A DNA stretch of 64,000 nt from Xenophilus sp003671765 (GTDB lineage Bacteria > Pseudomonadota > Gammaproteobacteria > Burkholderiales > Burkholderiaceae_C): positions 4,154,001 to 4,218,000 of the forward strand of contig CP166702.1 in assembly GCA_051414805.1 (NCBI GenBank). The letters run 5' to 3'. Both the position numbers and the translations under genes were made by a program. Positions within the stretch are counted from its first letter, which is position 1. Every line of letters starts with the position of its first letter. This document shows, in pieces, positions 7,666 to 18,227 of the stretch. The notes below the pieces were generated by a model. That model saw nothing but the letters and a program-made list of their open reading frames with translations, had not been told where the DNA came from and searched no databases.

Positions 7666-9927
7666 TCACGGCGCCTGAACGGCGCCCTCGGCCGGCGCCG
7701 CGCCCTCCTCAGGCGCCAGCCAGGCCTGCGCATGCTCCCGCAGCGCATCGAGCTGCAGCCACAGCAGCGACAGCTGCGTGCGCACCAGGCGCAGCGCGGC
7801 CTCGGCCTCGTCGTCGGGTGCGCCGTCCGCCTCGCCCAGGGCCGACAACGCCCGGCGGGACTGCGCCGCCTCGGCGCTGTCCGCCACGTCGACGGCGCCC
7901 GCTTCCAGCTCCTGCGCCAGCCGCTCCAGCGCCTGCACCAGCTGCCCTGTGGCGTTCTCCAGCACCGCGCGGCGCGGGCCCTCGGGCACCTGCATGCGGT
8001 GCGCGCCCAGGGCCGACAGGTAGCTCAGCAGCGTGTGCGCCTGGATCAGGAAGCGCAGCGCCACGCCGGCGCGCGGCCGCACGAAGCCCGGCTCGCGGAA
8101 CATCTCCGACACGGCCGTGGTCAGCGCCGCGTCGGCGTTGTGGGCGTTGCGGCGCGCCAGGCGGTAGGCCAGCGTGTCGCTCGCACCCTCGCGGTACTGC
8201 ACGGCGATGGCGCGCAGGTAGCTGGCCGCGTTGCGCAACGCGGCGCCCGCCACCTCGTGGATGCGGCGCGACTGCCAGTGCGGCAGCACAAGCAGCACCG
8301 CGAGGCCGGCGATCACGCTGCCGATGGCCGTGTCGACCAGGCGCGGCACGATCAGCACGCCGCTGTCGATGACCTGGTTGAAGCACAGCAGCACCAGCAG
8401 CGTCATGCAGGCGGTGGCCACCAGGTAGCGGCTGCCGCGGGTGGCGAAGAACACCACGCCCGCCGCCACGGCGAGTGCCGACTGCACCAGGGGCCGGGGG
8501 AACAGCTCGATCAACGCCCAGCCCGCCACCACGCCCACCGCCGTGCCGGCAATGCGCTGGCCCATGCGCGCGATGGTGTCGCCGTAGCCCTGCTGGCAGA
8601 CGAAGAGCGTGGTCAGCAGGATCCAGTAACCCTGCTTCGCATGGATGCTGCGCATCACCGCGTAGCCCACCGCCAGCGCCACCGCCAGCCGCACCGCGTG
8701 CCTGAAGAGCGGCGAGCGCGGCGTGAGCTGGCGCCGCACGCGCGCGGCAGCGTCGCGCCAGGACTGCGGCGAGCGGTCGAACAGGCTCATGTCGGTGCGG
8801 CCCAGCCGGGCCGACGGGTGCGCCGTGTGGCTGGCGCCGGCGAGCTGGCCGTCGAGCTGGGCGAGGTTGCGCGCCAGCGCCTCGATGGAGCGCAGCAGCG
8901 CGGCGCGCTGCATCGCCGCGCCCTCCGGCACGGCCTGGCTGCGCGCATGGGCGATGGCACTGCGCAGTTCGGCCAGCGCCTGCACGCTCTGGCTGCCGGC
9001 GACGAAGGGTTCGCGCCGGCCGATCGACTGCGCCAGGCGGTGGCAGGCCTCGCCCTGCAGCGCCAGCACGCGCTGGCAGCGGTAGAGCAGGTCGCTGTGG
9101 AAGAAGGTGTCGGCCAGCGCGCGGTAGTCGTCGTGCGAGGAACTGGCGCGTTCGTGCACGTCCTGCGCGATGAGGTACAGGCCGCGGTAGCGGGCGATGC
9201 GGCCGGTCGGCGCGCGCGGGCCGAGGCGGCTGAAGATGGCCTCCTTGGTCGCGTTGAGTTCCGACACGACGGCCGCGTTGAGCTGCGCCAGCGCGAGGCG
9301 CTTGCGCTCGATGTCGAGGTCGCGCAGCGGCTCGAAGAGCGAGGCCTTGTACTGCACGTAGTCGCCCAGCACGTGGAACAGCCGCTCGAGCTGCGCCTTC
9401 ACCGGCTGCGCGGGAAAGAGCGCGGACCACAGCACCGAGACGACGCCGAAGCAGGCCGCGCCGGCGAGCAGCAGCGCCGGCTCGTGCCAGCGCGGCGGCG
9501 CGACCGGCATGGCCTGCGCATGGTCGGCCGAGAGCGTGGTGTACATGCCCAGGATCAGCGTGGCATAGGCGATGGCCTTGTAGCGTGCGCCCACCGCGCC
9601 CAGCATGGTGAGCGCGAAGGCCGCGAGCGCCAGCGCGACGATGAAGAGCAGCGGCCGGCCGAACAGCGCCTCGACCGAGAAGGCGGCGACGGCGAAGCAG
9701 GCCAGCGTGACGAGCTGGGCGCGCAGGCGGCCCTGCCAGCTGTCGTCGGTCTCGGCTAGGGCGCTGGCGATGGTGCCGAGGAAGAGCGGGATCACCGCCT
9801 CCTGGTGGCCGGTGGCGCGGCAGGCCGCCATCAGGCCGCCGAGCACCAGCAGCACGCGCAGCGGCTGGGCGCGCGCGGCCAGGGCCTGCCAGTGCAGGCG
9901 CAGGGTGTCGAGGGGCAGGAAGTTCAT
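7666..9927 (-). CDS. FUSC/YccS-type inner-membrane protein
   Basis: 753 aa from an ATG at 9927 (MNFLPLD). A longer frame to 10020 runs through an intergenic repeat and is not used. The architecture is duplicated: an N-terminal hydrophobic block (about residues 20-160), a long soluble region, a second hydrophobic block (about 390-530, with YAVMRSIHAKQGYWILLTTLFVCQ and IAGTAVGVVAGWALIELF), then a second soluble region. This is the pattern of YccS/YhfK and aromatic-acid exporter (AaeB)-like proteins. The function of YccS is not settled; efflux of small aromatic compounds is one suggestion. It is the last gene of a minus-strand run that includes the sigma factor. Confidence 0.84.
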   Translation of the reverse strand: MNFLPLDTLRLHWQALAARAQPLRVLLVLGGLMAACRATGHQEAVIPLFLGTIASALAETDDSWQGRLRAQLVTLACFAVAAFSVEALFGRPLLFIVALALAAFALTMLGAVGARYKAIAYATLILGMYTTLSADHAQAMPVAPPRWHEPALLLAGAACFGVVSVLWSALFPAQPVKAQLERLFHVLGDYVQYKASLFEPLRDLDIERKRLALAQLNAAVVSELNATKEAIFSRLGPRAPTGRIARYRGLYLIAQDVHERASSSHDDYRALADTFFHSDLLYRCQRVLALQGEACHRLAQSIGRREPFVAGSQSVQALAELRSAIAHARSQAVPEGAAMQRAALLRSIEALARNLAQLDGQLAGASHTAHPSARLGRTDMSLFDRSPQSWRDAAARVRRQLTPRSPLFRHAVRLAVALAVGYAVMRSIHAKQGYWILLTTLFVCQQGYGDTIARMGQRIAGTAVGVVAGWALIELFPRPLVQSALAVAAGVVFFATRGSRYLVATACMTLLVLLCFNQVIDSGVLIVPRLVDTAIGSVIAGLAVLLVLPHWQSRRIHEVAGAALRNAASYLRAIAVQYREGASDTLAYRLARRNAHNADAALTTAVSEMFREPGFVRPRAGVALRFLIQAHTLLSYLSALGAHRMQVPEGPRRAVLENATGQLVQALERLAQELEAGAVDVADSAEAAQSRRALSALGEADGAPDDEAEAALRLVRTQLSLLWLQLDALREHAQAWLAPEEGAAPAEGAVQAP

Positions 9928-9990
9928 GTCGGCCAGTGCTGCGCAGGATGCGTGCCACCCGGCGGGCGGCCGCCCACGCATCGGTGCAGT

Positions 9991-10053
9991 GCTCTCATTT
10001 CGATAGCTGCTCGCGCCCACCGGGCGGGCGGTGCGGGCCGATTCGGCTCAAGA
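9991..10053 (+). repeat. Dispersed intergenic repeat, copy B
   Basis: TTTCGATAGCTGCTCGCGCCCACCGGGCGGGCG with the GGCCGATTCGGCTCAAGA tail shared with copies C and E. It sits between the FUSC gene and the sigma factor gene, and its tail supplies the last codons or stop of the sigma factor (stop at 10048-10050). Confidence 0.8.
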
Positions 10054-11391
10054 CGATGGCTTCGGCGCGGCGGGCGCGAGGGGCTGGCATTCTTGCATGC
10101 GGGCCTCCAGCATGTGGCGGTCCTGGGCGTTGCGCGCCAGCGCGGCAGCCTGCGCGTAGGCCCGTGCCGCCTCGTCGCGGCGGCCGAGGCGGAAGAGCAG
10201 GTCGGCGCGCACGGCCGGCAGCAGGTGGTAGGTGCGCAGCAGCGGCTCGTCGGCCAGCGCCTCGACCAGTGGCAGGGCGGCCTGCGCGCCGGAGGCCATC
10301 GACACCGCCATCGCGCGATTGAGCTCGACCACCGGGGAGCCGGTGAGAGCGGCCAGCGCGTCGTACAGGGCGACGATGCGCGCCCAGTCGGTCGCTTCCG
10401 CCTGCCGCGCGCGCGCATGGCAGCCCGCGATGGCGGCCTGCAGCGCATAGGGCCCGAGGGCCGCACCCGACGCCGCCGCGCAGGCCTGCGCCGTGGCCAG
10501 GGCCTCCAGCCCGCGGTGGATCAGCACCTGGTCCCAGCGCGAGCGCCGCTGCGCGAGCAGCAGCACCGGCCGGCCGTCCGGCCCGGTACGGGCGGCCTGG
10601 CGGGAGGCCTGCAGTTCCATGAGGGCCAGCAGGCCGTGCACCTCGGACTCGCGCGGCATCAGCCGCGCCAGTACGCGGCCCAGGCGCATCGCTTCCTCGC
10701 ACAGCGCCGGGCGCATCCAGTCCTCGCCGGCGGTCGCGGCATAGCCCTCGTTGAAGACGAGGTACACCACCTCGAGCACGGGGGCCAGGCGCTCGCGCAG
10801 ATCGGCGGCGCCAGGCAGCTCGAAGGGCACGCGCGCCTCGGCCAGCGTGCGCTTGGCGCGCACGATGCGCTGGGCCACAGTGGCCTCGGGCACGAGGAAG
10901 GAGCGCGCGATCTCGTGCGTCTGCAGCCCGCCGAGCACGCGCAGCGCCAGGGCCACCCGGGCCTCCGGCGAGAGCACCGGGTGGCGGGCCGTGAAGACGA
11001 GCCGCAGCAGGTCGTCGCCCACCACGTCGTCGAGCCGGTCGTCCACCGCCTGGGCCTGCGCATCCTGCGCGATGGCGTGGCGCAGGTCGAGCGCATGGCT
11101 CAACGCGTCCTGCTGCACGACGCGCACCTGCTGGCGGCGCAGATGGTCGAGCGCCAGATTCCCGGCGGTCGCCATGAGCCAGGCCGCGGGGTTGTCCGGC
11201 ACGCCGCTGCGCGGCCAGTGCTCGAGCGCGGCAAGCAGCGCGTCCTGCGCGATCTCCTCGGCCACGCCCAGATCGCGCACGCGCCGGGCCACCGCGCCCA
11301 CGAGCCGGGCCGACTCCATGCGCCACAGCGTGCGCACGATGGCGTGCACGTCGTCGGCGCCCGCCTGGGGCGCGGACGGATCTGCGCGCAC
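10048..11391 (-). CDS. RNA polymerase sigma factor, ECF42-like (SigJ/DUF6596 type)
   Basis: About 447 aa if translation starts at a GTG at 11391, five bases after the YCII stop. An ATG at 11418 (456 aa) would overlap the YCII gene by 23 bp. Sigma region 2 is visible (EEIAQDALLAALEHWPRSGVPDNPAAWLMATAGNLALDHLRR) and region 4 (LSPEARVALALRVLGGLQTHEIARSFLVPEATVAQRIVRAKR). A long C-terminal region of ~250 aa follows with a TPR-like end. This extended tail together with an adjacent YCII/DGPF protein defines the ECF42 group, which lacks a classical membrane anti-sigma factor. No anti-sigma gene is visible here. Confidence 0.88.
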   Translation of the reverse strand: MRADPSAPQAGADDVHAIVRTLWRMESARLVGAVARRVRDLGVAEEIAQDALLAALEHWPRSGVPDNPAAWLMATAGNLALDHLRRQQVRVVQQDALSHALDLRHAIAQDAQAQAVDDRLDDVVGDDLLRLVFTARHPVLSPEARVALALRVLGGLQTHEIARSFLVPEATVAQRIVRAKRTLAEARVPFELPGAADLRERLAPVLEVVYLVFNEGYAATAGEDWMRPALCEEAMRLGRVLARLMPRESEVHGLLALMELQASRQAARTGPDGRPVLLLAQRRSRWDQVLIHRGLEALATAQACAAASGAALGPYALQAAIAGCHARARQAEATDWARIVALYDALAALTGSPVVELNRAMAVSMASGAQAALPLVEALADEPLLRTYHLLPAVRADLLFRLGRRDEAARAYAQAAALARNAQDRHMLEARMQECQPLAPAAPKPSS

Positions 11392-11395
11392 GGCG

Positions 11396-11827
11396 TCAGC
11401 GCGGCCTGGCCGCCGCATCCGCGGCCTTGGCCTGGATGCGCTGCTCCTGCTCGCGCAGTTCGGGCGTGAGTTCGGCGCCGAAGTCCTCGGCCTCGAAGAC
11501 CTGGCGCAGCTCCAGTTCCTCGCCGCCGTCGAAGGGCGCGCGCTTGAGCCACTCCACCGCCTCCTCGCGCGAACGCACCTGCCACAGCCAGTAGCCGGCG
11601 ATGAGTTCCTTGGTCTCGGCGAAGGGGCCGTCGATCACGGTGCGCTTCGTGCCTTCGTAGCGCACGCGCAGCCCGCGCGAACTGGGGTGCAGGCCTTCGC
11701 CGGCGAGCATCACGCCGGCATCGACCAGCGCCTCGTTGTAGTTGCCCATGGCCGTGAGCAGCTGCTCGCTCGGCATCACACCGGCTTCGGAATCCTTGTT
11801 GGCCTTGACGATCACCATGAAACGCAT
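11396..11827 (-). CDS. YCII/DGPF domain protein, partner of ECF sigma factor
   Basis: 143 aa starting MRFMVIVKANKDSE. The frame is open further upstream but that part has no family similarity. The diagnostic DGPFAETKELIAGYWLW segment lies around residues 65-82. YCII-like proteins of this group are almost always encoded next to ECF42 sigma factors and have been proposed as regulon members or modulators. It is 4 bp upstream of, or overlaps, the sigma factor start, implying coupling. Biochemical activity is not established. Confidence 0.88.
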   Translation of the reverse strand: MRFMVIVKANKDSEAGVMPSEQLLTAMGNYNEALVDAGVMLAGEGLHPSSRGLRVRYEGTKRTVIDGPFAETKELIAGYWLWQVRSREEAVEWLKRAPFDGGEELELRQVFEAEDFGAELTPELREQEQRIQAKAADAAARPR

Positions 11828-11948
11828 GTCCAGCTCCTGTGGAAGTTGAGGGAATGAAGGCGGGCCTTCATGCACACGACGCGCGAGACTGCCCCGGATC
11901 GACACCGACGTCGACCGGGATTGCAACAATTTGTGGATGCGCTGCGGC

Positions 11949-12425
11949 TCAGGTTGCGGCGCAGAAGCGCAGCACATGCCCGTCGGGCTCGCGGATGGCG
12001 AACTCGCGCACGCCCCAGGGTTGCGAGGTGGGCGGCTCCAGCACAGTCACGCCGCGCGCGAGGTAGGCCGCATGCAGGCCGTCGATGTCGTGGCCCACGT
12101 GCACCACCAGTTCGCCACGCCAGGGCGGCATGCCCTGCGGCGCGCACTGCCACAGGCGGATGTACATCGGCATGCCGCCGTCGCGGGCGCCCTGCCAGCC
12201 CCCGCCGTCAGCCGCGGGCAGATGGCGCACCCGCGCGTAGCTGGGCGGTTCGCCGGCGATGAAGTCGAGCTGGAAGCCCAGCACCTCGCAGAACCAGCGC
12301 GCCGCCCGCTGGACGTCGGCCACGGGCAGCACAGGCTGCAGGCCATGGAAGGCATGGCCCTCGGCCAGCGGTGCCGCCCGTCCCGGCGCCGGCGTGCCTT
12401 GCGGGCGGGTCGGCGCGGTGTCCAT
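11949..12425 (-). CDS. VOC (glyoxalase/bleomycin resistance-like) family protein
   Basis: 158 aa. The betaalphabetabetabeta pattern typical of a VOC module is seen: LQPVLPVADVQRAARWFCEVLGFQLDFI, then VVHVGHDIDGLHAAYLARGVTVL and FAIREPDGHVLRF with an Asp-Gly-His near the C-terminus. Residues 1-25 are an Ala/Pro-rich extension. The gene lies 12 bp after the SirB1-type gene and 121 bp before the YCII gene on the same strand, so it may belong to the ECF sigma locus, whose relatives often contain VOC proteins. Substrate unknown. Confidence 0.8.
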   Translation of the reverse strand: MDTAPTRPQGTPAPGRAAPLAEGHAFHGLQPVLPVADVQRAARWFCEVLGFQLDFIAGEPPSYARVRHLPAADGGGWQGARDGGMPMYIRLWQCAPQGMPPWRGELVVHVGHDIDGLHAAYLARGVTVLEPPTSQPWGVREFAIREPDGHVLRFCAAT

Positions 12426-12437
12426 GGCGGGAATCCT

Positions 12438-13289
12438 TCAGCTTCGTTCGCGCCGCAGAGCTGCCACGCGCTCGGCGACGGCGTCGACGTCGAGCGCGTC
12501 CTCGGCGTGCGCGAGGTAGGTCTCCAGGTCGCGCACGGCCAGCTCGGTGTGGCCCTGCTCGGCGTGCGCCAGGCCGCGGTCGCGGTACTCGGCCCAGGCC
12601 TCGGGCAGCAGCACGACCAGGCGGTCCTGCACCGCGATCAGCCGCACCCAGTCTTCCTGCGTGCGGTGGATCTCCTTGAGGTTGCGCAGCATGCGGCCGA
12701 CGATCTCGCGCGGCATGGCCGGCTGCAGGTACAGGCCCAGCGGCACGTCGAAGTCGCCGACCAGGCCGCTGCTGCGCTTGTAGGGCTCCAGCCGCTCGCT
12801 CAGCTCCTCTCGCGAGAGCGACTTGCCGGTGAAGGGGTCGATCACCACCTGCCCCTTCGGCAGCGTGACCTTGAGCATGAAGTGCCCCGGGAAGCTCACG
12901 CCGCGTGCATGCAGCCCGAGCCCCTGCGCCAGTTCCATCCACAGCACCGCCAGCGAGATCGGGATGCCGCGCCGCGTGCGCAGCACGGCGCTCAGGTAGC
13001 TGTTGTCGGGGTCGTAGTAGTCGTTGACGTTGCCGCCGAACGAGAGGTCGTGGAAGAAGAACTGGTTGAGGGCCCGCAGCCGTGCCAGCGGCGCCGCGTC
13101 GGCGGGCAGGCGGCGCTTCAGGCGCGCCAGCAGCTGGTCGACGTCGCCCAGCACCTGCTGGACGTCCGTGTCGGGGTACTCGTCCTGCGCCAGGCTGGCG
13201 GCCGCCTCCAGCAGCGGAAAATGGTCGTCGCTCTGCACCAGCGCGGTGAAGTACGCGAGCGGCGTCGGCGGCTCGAAGCTGAATGGCAT
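12438..13289 (-). CDS. SirB1 family protein (transglutaminase-like fold, TPR tail)
   Basis: 283 aa. The central region (about 90-180) has the SirB1/Transglut_core2 features: FFFHDLSFGGNVNDYYDPDNSYL, RTRRGIPISLAVLWMELA and GVSFPGHFMLKV. The C-terminal ~80 aa (YRDRGLAHAEQGHTELAVRDLETYLAHAED) is one to two TPR units. The usual catalytic Cys of transglutaminases is not obvious. The family function is unclear. It starts 55 bp after murJ on the same strand. Confidence 0.85.
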   Translation of the reverse strand: MPFSFEPPTPLAYFTALVQSDDHFPLLEAAASLAQDEYPDTDVQQVLGDVDQLLARLKRRLPADAAPLARLRALNQFFFHDLSFGGNVNDYYDPDNSYLSAVLRTRRGIPISLAVLWMELAQGLGLHARGVSFPGHFMLKVTLPKGQVVIDPFTGKSLSREELSERLEPYKRSSGLVGDFDVPLGLYLQPAMPREIVGRMLRNLKEIHRTQEDWVRLIAVQDRLVVLLPEAWAEYRDRGLAHAEQGHTELAVRDLETYLAHAEDALDVDAVAERVAALRRERS

Positions 13290-13344
13290 GGGTCTTTGTA
13301 GTGGAGGTGCCGGCGAGCGTCAAGGCATCGCCGGCTGGGCGGCG

Positions 13345-14907
<1,563 letters not shown>

Positions 14908-14964
14908 GGGGCGGGAGTGTAGGCGGCTGGTCCGGCCTGCCTGACGCCTTTCTTCCGGGCGAAA

Positions 14965-14993
14965 TTGCCTGCCCGGCGCCCTGCCCCTATAAT
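14965..14993 (+). promoter_or_regulatory. sigma70-type promoter of rpsT
   Basis: -35 TTGCCT at 14965-14970, 17-bp spacer, perfect -10 TATAAT at 14988-14993. Transcription would begin near 15000 and give a ~40 nt leader. This is the clearest promoter in the window. Confidence 0.85.
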
Positions 14994-15039
14994 CGAGGGC
15001 TTTGCTGCAACATCCACAGACTCCCTAAGGAACACACAC

Positions 15040-15351
15040 ATGGCATCCGCCAAGCCCAAGAAGAAGAACCCGCGCCTCGCGTCGGGCCGCAAGCGCGTCC
15101 GCCAGGACACCAAGCTGAACGCAGCCAACAGCTCGCTGCGTTCGAAGTACCGCACCGCAGTCAAGAACGTCGAGAAGGCCGTGGCCGCCGGCGACAAGAC
15201 GAAGGCCGCCGAACTGTTCGCCAAGGCGCAGAGCGTCGTGGACATCGTGGCCGACAAGGGCATCTTCCACAAGAACAAGGCCTCGCGCGACAAGAGCCGC
15301 CTGGCCGCCAAGGTGAAAGCCCTGGCCACTGCCGAGAAGGCCGCCGCCTGA
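15040..15351 (+). CDS. rpsT: 30S ribosomal protein S20
   Basis: 103 aa from ATG 15040, preceded by a TAAGGAA Shine-Dalgarno. It is highly basic with the S20 signature MASAKPKKKNPRLASGRKRVRQD, then SSLRSKYRTAVKNVEKAV and FHKNKASRDKSRLAAKVKAL. It binds 16S rRNA early in 30S assembly. It is slightly longer than the ~87 aa enterobacterial protein through an Ala/Lys-rich tail, as is usual in this family. The gene is monocistronic, bounded by its own promoter and terminator. Confidence 0.97.
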   Translation: MASAKPKKKNPRLASGRKRVRQDTKLNAANSSLRSKYRTAVKNVEKAVAAGDKTKAAELFAKAQSVVDIVADKGIFHKNKASRDKSRLAAKVKALATAEKAAA

Positions 15352-15426
15352 CGTTTCAGGTCAGCCCGGGTCGCTGAAGAGCGATCCGCCGTTTGATCGG
15401 GTGCGCTGCAGCAAGCAAAAAAAGAG

Positions 15427-15449
15427 AAACCGCCTTCGGGCGGTTTTTT
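15427..15449. terminator. Rho-independent terminator of rpsT, probably bidirectional
   Basis: AAACCGCC-TTCG-GGCGGTTT hairpin (8-bp stem with a stable UUCG tetraloop) followed by a T run on the plus strand and preceded by an A run, so it can also serve the convergent DUF3579 gene. Confidence 0.93.
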
Positions 15450-15489
15450 CTTGGGCGCGAGGAAAACGCGAACCGGGAGGGGAACCGGC

Positions 15490-15807
15490 TCAGGTCGCCG
15501 GCCGTGCCTCGGGCATGAGGCAGGCTTCGCCGACCTGCAGGTCGTTGTCCTTGGCGAAGTTCATGACGAAGTCCCAGGCCATGGGCTCGGCCTCGCGCAG
15601 GTCTTCGTGCACCACCACGCATTTCACGCCGCCGATCACGGTGGGCACGCACCAGGGCGAATAGCTGAGGTAGCTGTCGCGGGTCGCGCCGCCGGGGCGG
15701 AACTGGCACATCACGCCCGCGAGACGTTCGGCCCAGTCGCTCGGCCGGAAGGTGCGGCCGCTGCTCGTGATGCCTTGGATGAAGATCTCTTTGCCGGGGG
15801 AAGCCAT
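15490..15807 (-). CDS. DUF3579 domain-containing protein
   Basis: 105 aa. The sequence (FIQGITSSGRTFRPSDWAERLAGVM, SPWCVPTVIGGVKCVVVHEDLREAEPMAWDFVMNFAKDNDLQV) matches the small betaproteobacterial DUF3579 family of unknown function, typically ~95-110 aa. It lies between rpsT and argD, its usual place in this group. It is divergent from argD; the 170-bp intergenic gap has a possible argD -10 (TAGAAT at 15936-15941) with only a weak -35. Confidence 0.85.
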   Translation of the reverse strand: MASPGKEIFIQGITSSGRTFRPSDWAERLAGVMCQFRPGGATRDSYLSYSPWCVPTVIGGVKCVVVHEDLREAEPMAWDFVMNFAKDNDLQVGEACLMPEARPAT

Positions 15808-15978
15808 GCGTGCGAAGCGCCCGCAGCCAGGGTGCTGCGGTGCACAAGGATTCTACCGGCTGGGCCATGCACGCACCGTGCCCGCGGGCATGGCTGTGAT
15901 GCGGAATCCTCAACGAAGCGGTCATGCCCGGCCCCTAGAATTTCCCTTCCTTTGACGAAGCACCTTCCTGGAGAGCCG

Positions 15979-17175
15979 ATGAGCGCCGTAGCCGAACCCA
16001 CCTCGCCCCACGTGATGAACACCTATGGCCGGCTGCCGATCGCGCTGTCGCACGGCCAGGGCTGCCGCGTGTGGGACACCAACGGCAAGGCCTACCTCGA
16101 CGGCCTGGGCGGCATCGCCGTCAACACGCTGGGCCACAACCACCCGCAGCTGGTGCCGGCGCTGCAGGACCAGCTGACGAAGATCATCCACAGCTCCAAC
16201 TACTACCACGTGCCCGGCCAGGAGATCCTGGCGAAGAAGCTCACCGAGCTGTCGGGCATGACCAATGCCTTCTTCTGCTGCACGGGCCTGGAGGCCAATG
16301 AAGCGGCCATCAAGCTGGCGCGCAAGTTCGGCCACGACAAGGGCATCGAGAAGCCGCAGATCGTGGTGTACGAGAAGGCTTTCCACGGCCGCAGCATCGC
16401 CACCCTGTCGGCCACCGGCAACCCGAAGATCCAGGCCGGCTTCGGCCCGCTGGTGGAAGGTTTCATCCGCGTGCCCCTCAACGACATCGAGGCGCTGAAG
16501 AAGGCCACGGAAGGCAACCCCAACGTGGTGGCCGTGTTCTTCGAAACCATCCAGGGCGAAGGCGGCATCAACCCCATGCGCTGGGATTACCTCAAGCAGG
16601 TCCGCGCCCTGTGCGACCAGCAGGACTGGCTGATGATGATCGACGAGGTGCAGTGCGGCATGGGCCGCACGGGCAAGTGGTTCGCGCACCAGTGGGCCGG
16701 GATCGTGCCCGACGTGATGCCGCTGGCCAAGGGCCTGGGCTCCGGCGTGCCGATCGGCGCGGTGGTCGCCGGCCCGCGCGCTGCCAACATCTTTCAGCCC
16801 GGCAACCACGGCACCACCTTCGGCGGCAACCCGCTGGCCATGCGCGCCGGCATCGAGACCATCCGCATCATGGAAGAGCAGAAGCTGCTGGCCCATGTGG
16901 ACAAGGTCGGCACGCACCTCAAGTCGGCGCTGCAGGCCGCCTTCGAGGGCGTGGCGGGCGTGAAGGAAGTGCGCGGCCAGGGCCTGATGCTGGGCATCGA
17001 GCTCGACCGTCCGGCCGGCGCCATCCTGGCCCGGGCCTGCGACGCCGGGCTGCTGCTGTCGGTGACGGCCGATTCGGTGATCCGCCTGGTGCCGCCGCTG
17101 ATCCTCTCGGTGGCCGAGGCCGACGAGATCGTCGCCATCCTGGCGCCGATCGTGAAGGCCTTCCTGGCCGAATAA
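15979..17175 (+). CDS. argD: Acetylornithine/succinyl-diaminopimelate type aminotransferase
   Basis: 398 aa from the ATG at 15979 (MSAVAEPTSPHVMNTYGRLPIAL). It is a PLP fold-type I class III aminotransferase: FCCTGLEANEAAIKLAR, YEKAFHGRS, MMIDEVQCGMGRTGKWF and the PLP lysine in PLAKGLGSGVPIGAV, followed by TFGGNPLA. Expected reaction: N-acetylornithine + 2-oxoglutarate to N-acetylglutamate 5-semialdehyde + glutamate, step 4 of arginine synthesis. argF, a later step, lies 1.7 kb downstream on the same strand. The two are separated here by an opposite-strand reductase and gene debris. Confidence 0.94.
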   Translation: MSAVAEPTSPHVMNTYGRLPIALSHGQGCRVWDTNGKAYLDGLGGIAVNTLGHNHPQLVPALQDQLTKIIHSSNYYHVPGQEILAKKLTELSGMTNAFFCCTGLEANEAAIKLARKFGHDKGIEKPQIVVYEKAFHGRSIATLSATGNPKIQAGFGPLVEGFIRVPLNDIEALKKATEGNPNVVAVFFETIQGEGGINPMRWDYLKQVRALCDQQDWLMMIDEVQCGMGRTGKWFAHQWAGIVPDVMPLAKGLGSGVPIGAVVAGPRAANIFQPGNHGTTFGGNPLAMRAGIETIRIMEEQKLLAHVDKVGTHLKSALQAAFEGVAGVKEVRGQGLMLGIELDRPAGAILARACDAGLLLSVTADSVIRLVPPLILSVAEADEIVAILAPIVKAFLAE

Positions 17176-17182
17176 GCCCCGC

Positions 17183-18196
17183 TCAGACGCCGCCGGGCAA
17201 AGGCGCCGCCGGGTCGACCAGGCCCGCCGCCCGCAGCTCGCGCCAGAAATCGGCGGGCACCACTTCCTGCAGCGCGGCGCGGTCCTCCGCGATGCGGCCG
17301 GGCTGGCTGGCACCCGGGATCACCGCCGCAACCGCTGGATGCGCCAGCGAGAACTGCAGACCCGCCGCCTTCATGCTCACGCCGTGCCGCTGCGCGATGG
17401 CGCGGATGGCATCGATGCGCGCCTGCATGGGCGGCTGGATGGGCGCGTACTCGAAGTTCGGGCCGCCGACCAGGGCGCCCGAGCTGTAGGGCCCGCCCAC
17501 CACGATGCCCAGCCCGCGCTCGGCCACCTTGGGCATCACGCGCTGCAAGGCGCGGCCGTGGTCGAGCAGCGTGTAGCGGCCGGCCAGCAGGAAGCCATCG
17601 GGTCGCGGGCCCTGCAGATCCAGCAGCAGCTCGATCGGCTCCACGCGGTTCACGCCCAGGCCCCACGCGCGGATCACGCCCTCGTCGCGCAAACGGTCCA
17701 GCGCCCTGAAAGCGCCCTTGCGCGCGCTCTCGAAGACCGACAGCCACTCGTCGCCATAGAAGTCCTGCGCCACGTCGTGCACCCAGGCGATCTCGATGCG
17801 GTCGGTCTTCAGGCGCTTCAGGCTGTCCTCGATGGAACGCAGCGTGGCGTCCTCGGAGTAGTCGTTGACGACGCGGTTGGGGCGCCCGTGCTTGAAGACC
17901 TCGCCCTTCTCGCCGTTGTCGCGCGCCGAGGCGTCCTCGACCTCGTCCAGCACCAGCCGGCCGACCTTGGTGCTGATCACGTACGCGTCGCGCGGCCGCT
18001 CGGCCAGCGCCTCGCCCATGCGGATCTCGGCCAGGCCGGCGCCGTAGAAGGGTGCGTTGTCGAAGTACCGGATGCCGTCGTTCCAGGCCGCGTCGACCGT
18101 GGCGCGCGCCTCGGCTTCGGGGATGTCGCGGAACATGTTGCCCAGCGGGGCGGTGCCGAAGCCGAGCCGGCCGGGCAGGAGGTCCTTCAGTGCCAT
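17183..18196 (-). CDS. Aldo/keto reductase family oxidoreductase
   Basis: 337 aa from ATG 18196 (MALKDLLPGRLGFGTAPLGN). The open frame extends far upstream only because stops are rare. Aldo/keto reductase features: GIRYFDNAPFYGAGLAEIRMGEAL (catalytic Asp/Tyr region), VISTKVGR, DSLKRLKTDRIEIAWVHD (His) and GLGVNRVEPIELLL. It resembles the L-fucose/D-threo-aldose 1-dehydrogenase type; the physiological substrate is not predictable. It is inserted on the opposite strand between argD and argF, 31 bp from a decayed Old Yellow Enzyme remnant on the same strand that was probably its operon partner. Confidence 0.87.
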   Translation of the reverse strand: MALKDLLPGRLGFGTAPLGNMFRDIPEAEARATVDAAWNDGIRYFDNAPFYGAGLAEIRMGEALAERPRDAYVISTKVGRLVLDEVEDASARDNGEKGEVFKHGRPNRVVNDYSEDATLRSIEDSLKRLKTDRIEIAWVHDVAQDFYGDEWLSVFESARKGAFRALDRLRDEGVIRAWGLGVNRVEPIELLLDLQGPRPDGFLLAGRYTLLDHGRALQRVMPKVAERGLGIVVGGPYSSGALVGGPNFEYAPIQPPMQARIDAIRAIAQRHGVSMKAAGLQFSLAHPAVAAVIPGASQPGRIAEDRAALQEVVPADFWRELRAAGLVDPAAPLPGGV

Positions 18197-18227
18197 GGTG
18201 TCGTGCTCCTCGTGCGTGTCGATGGCT

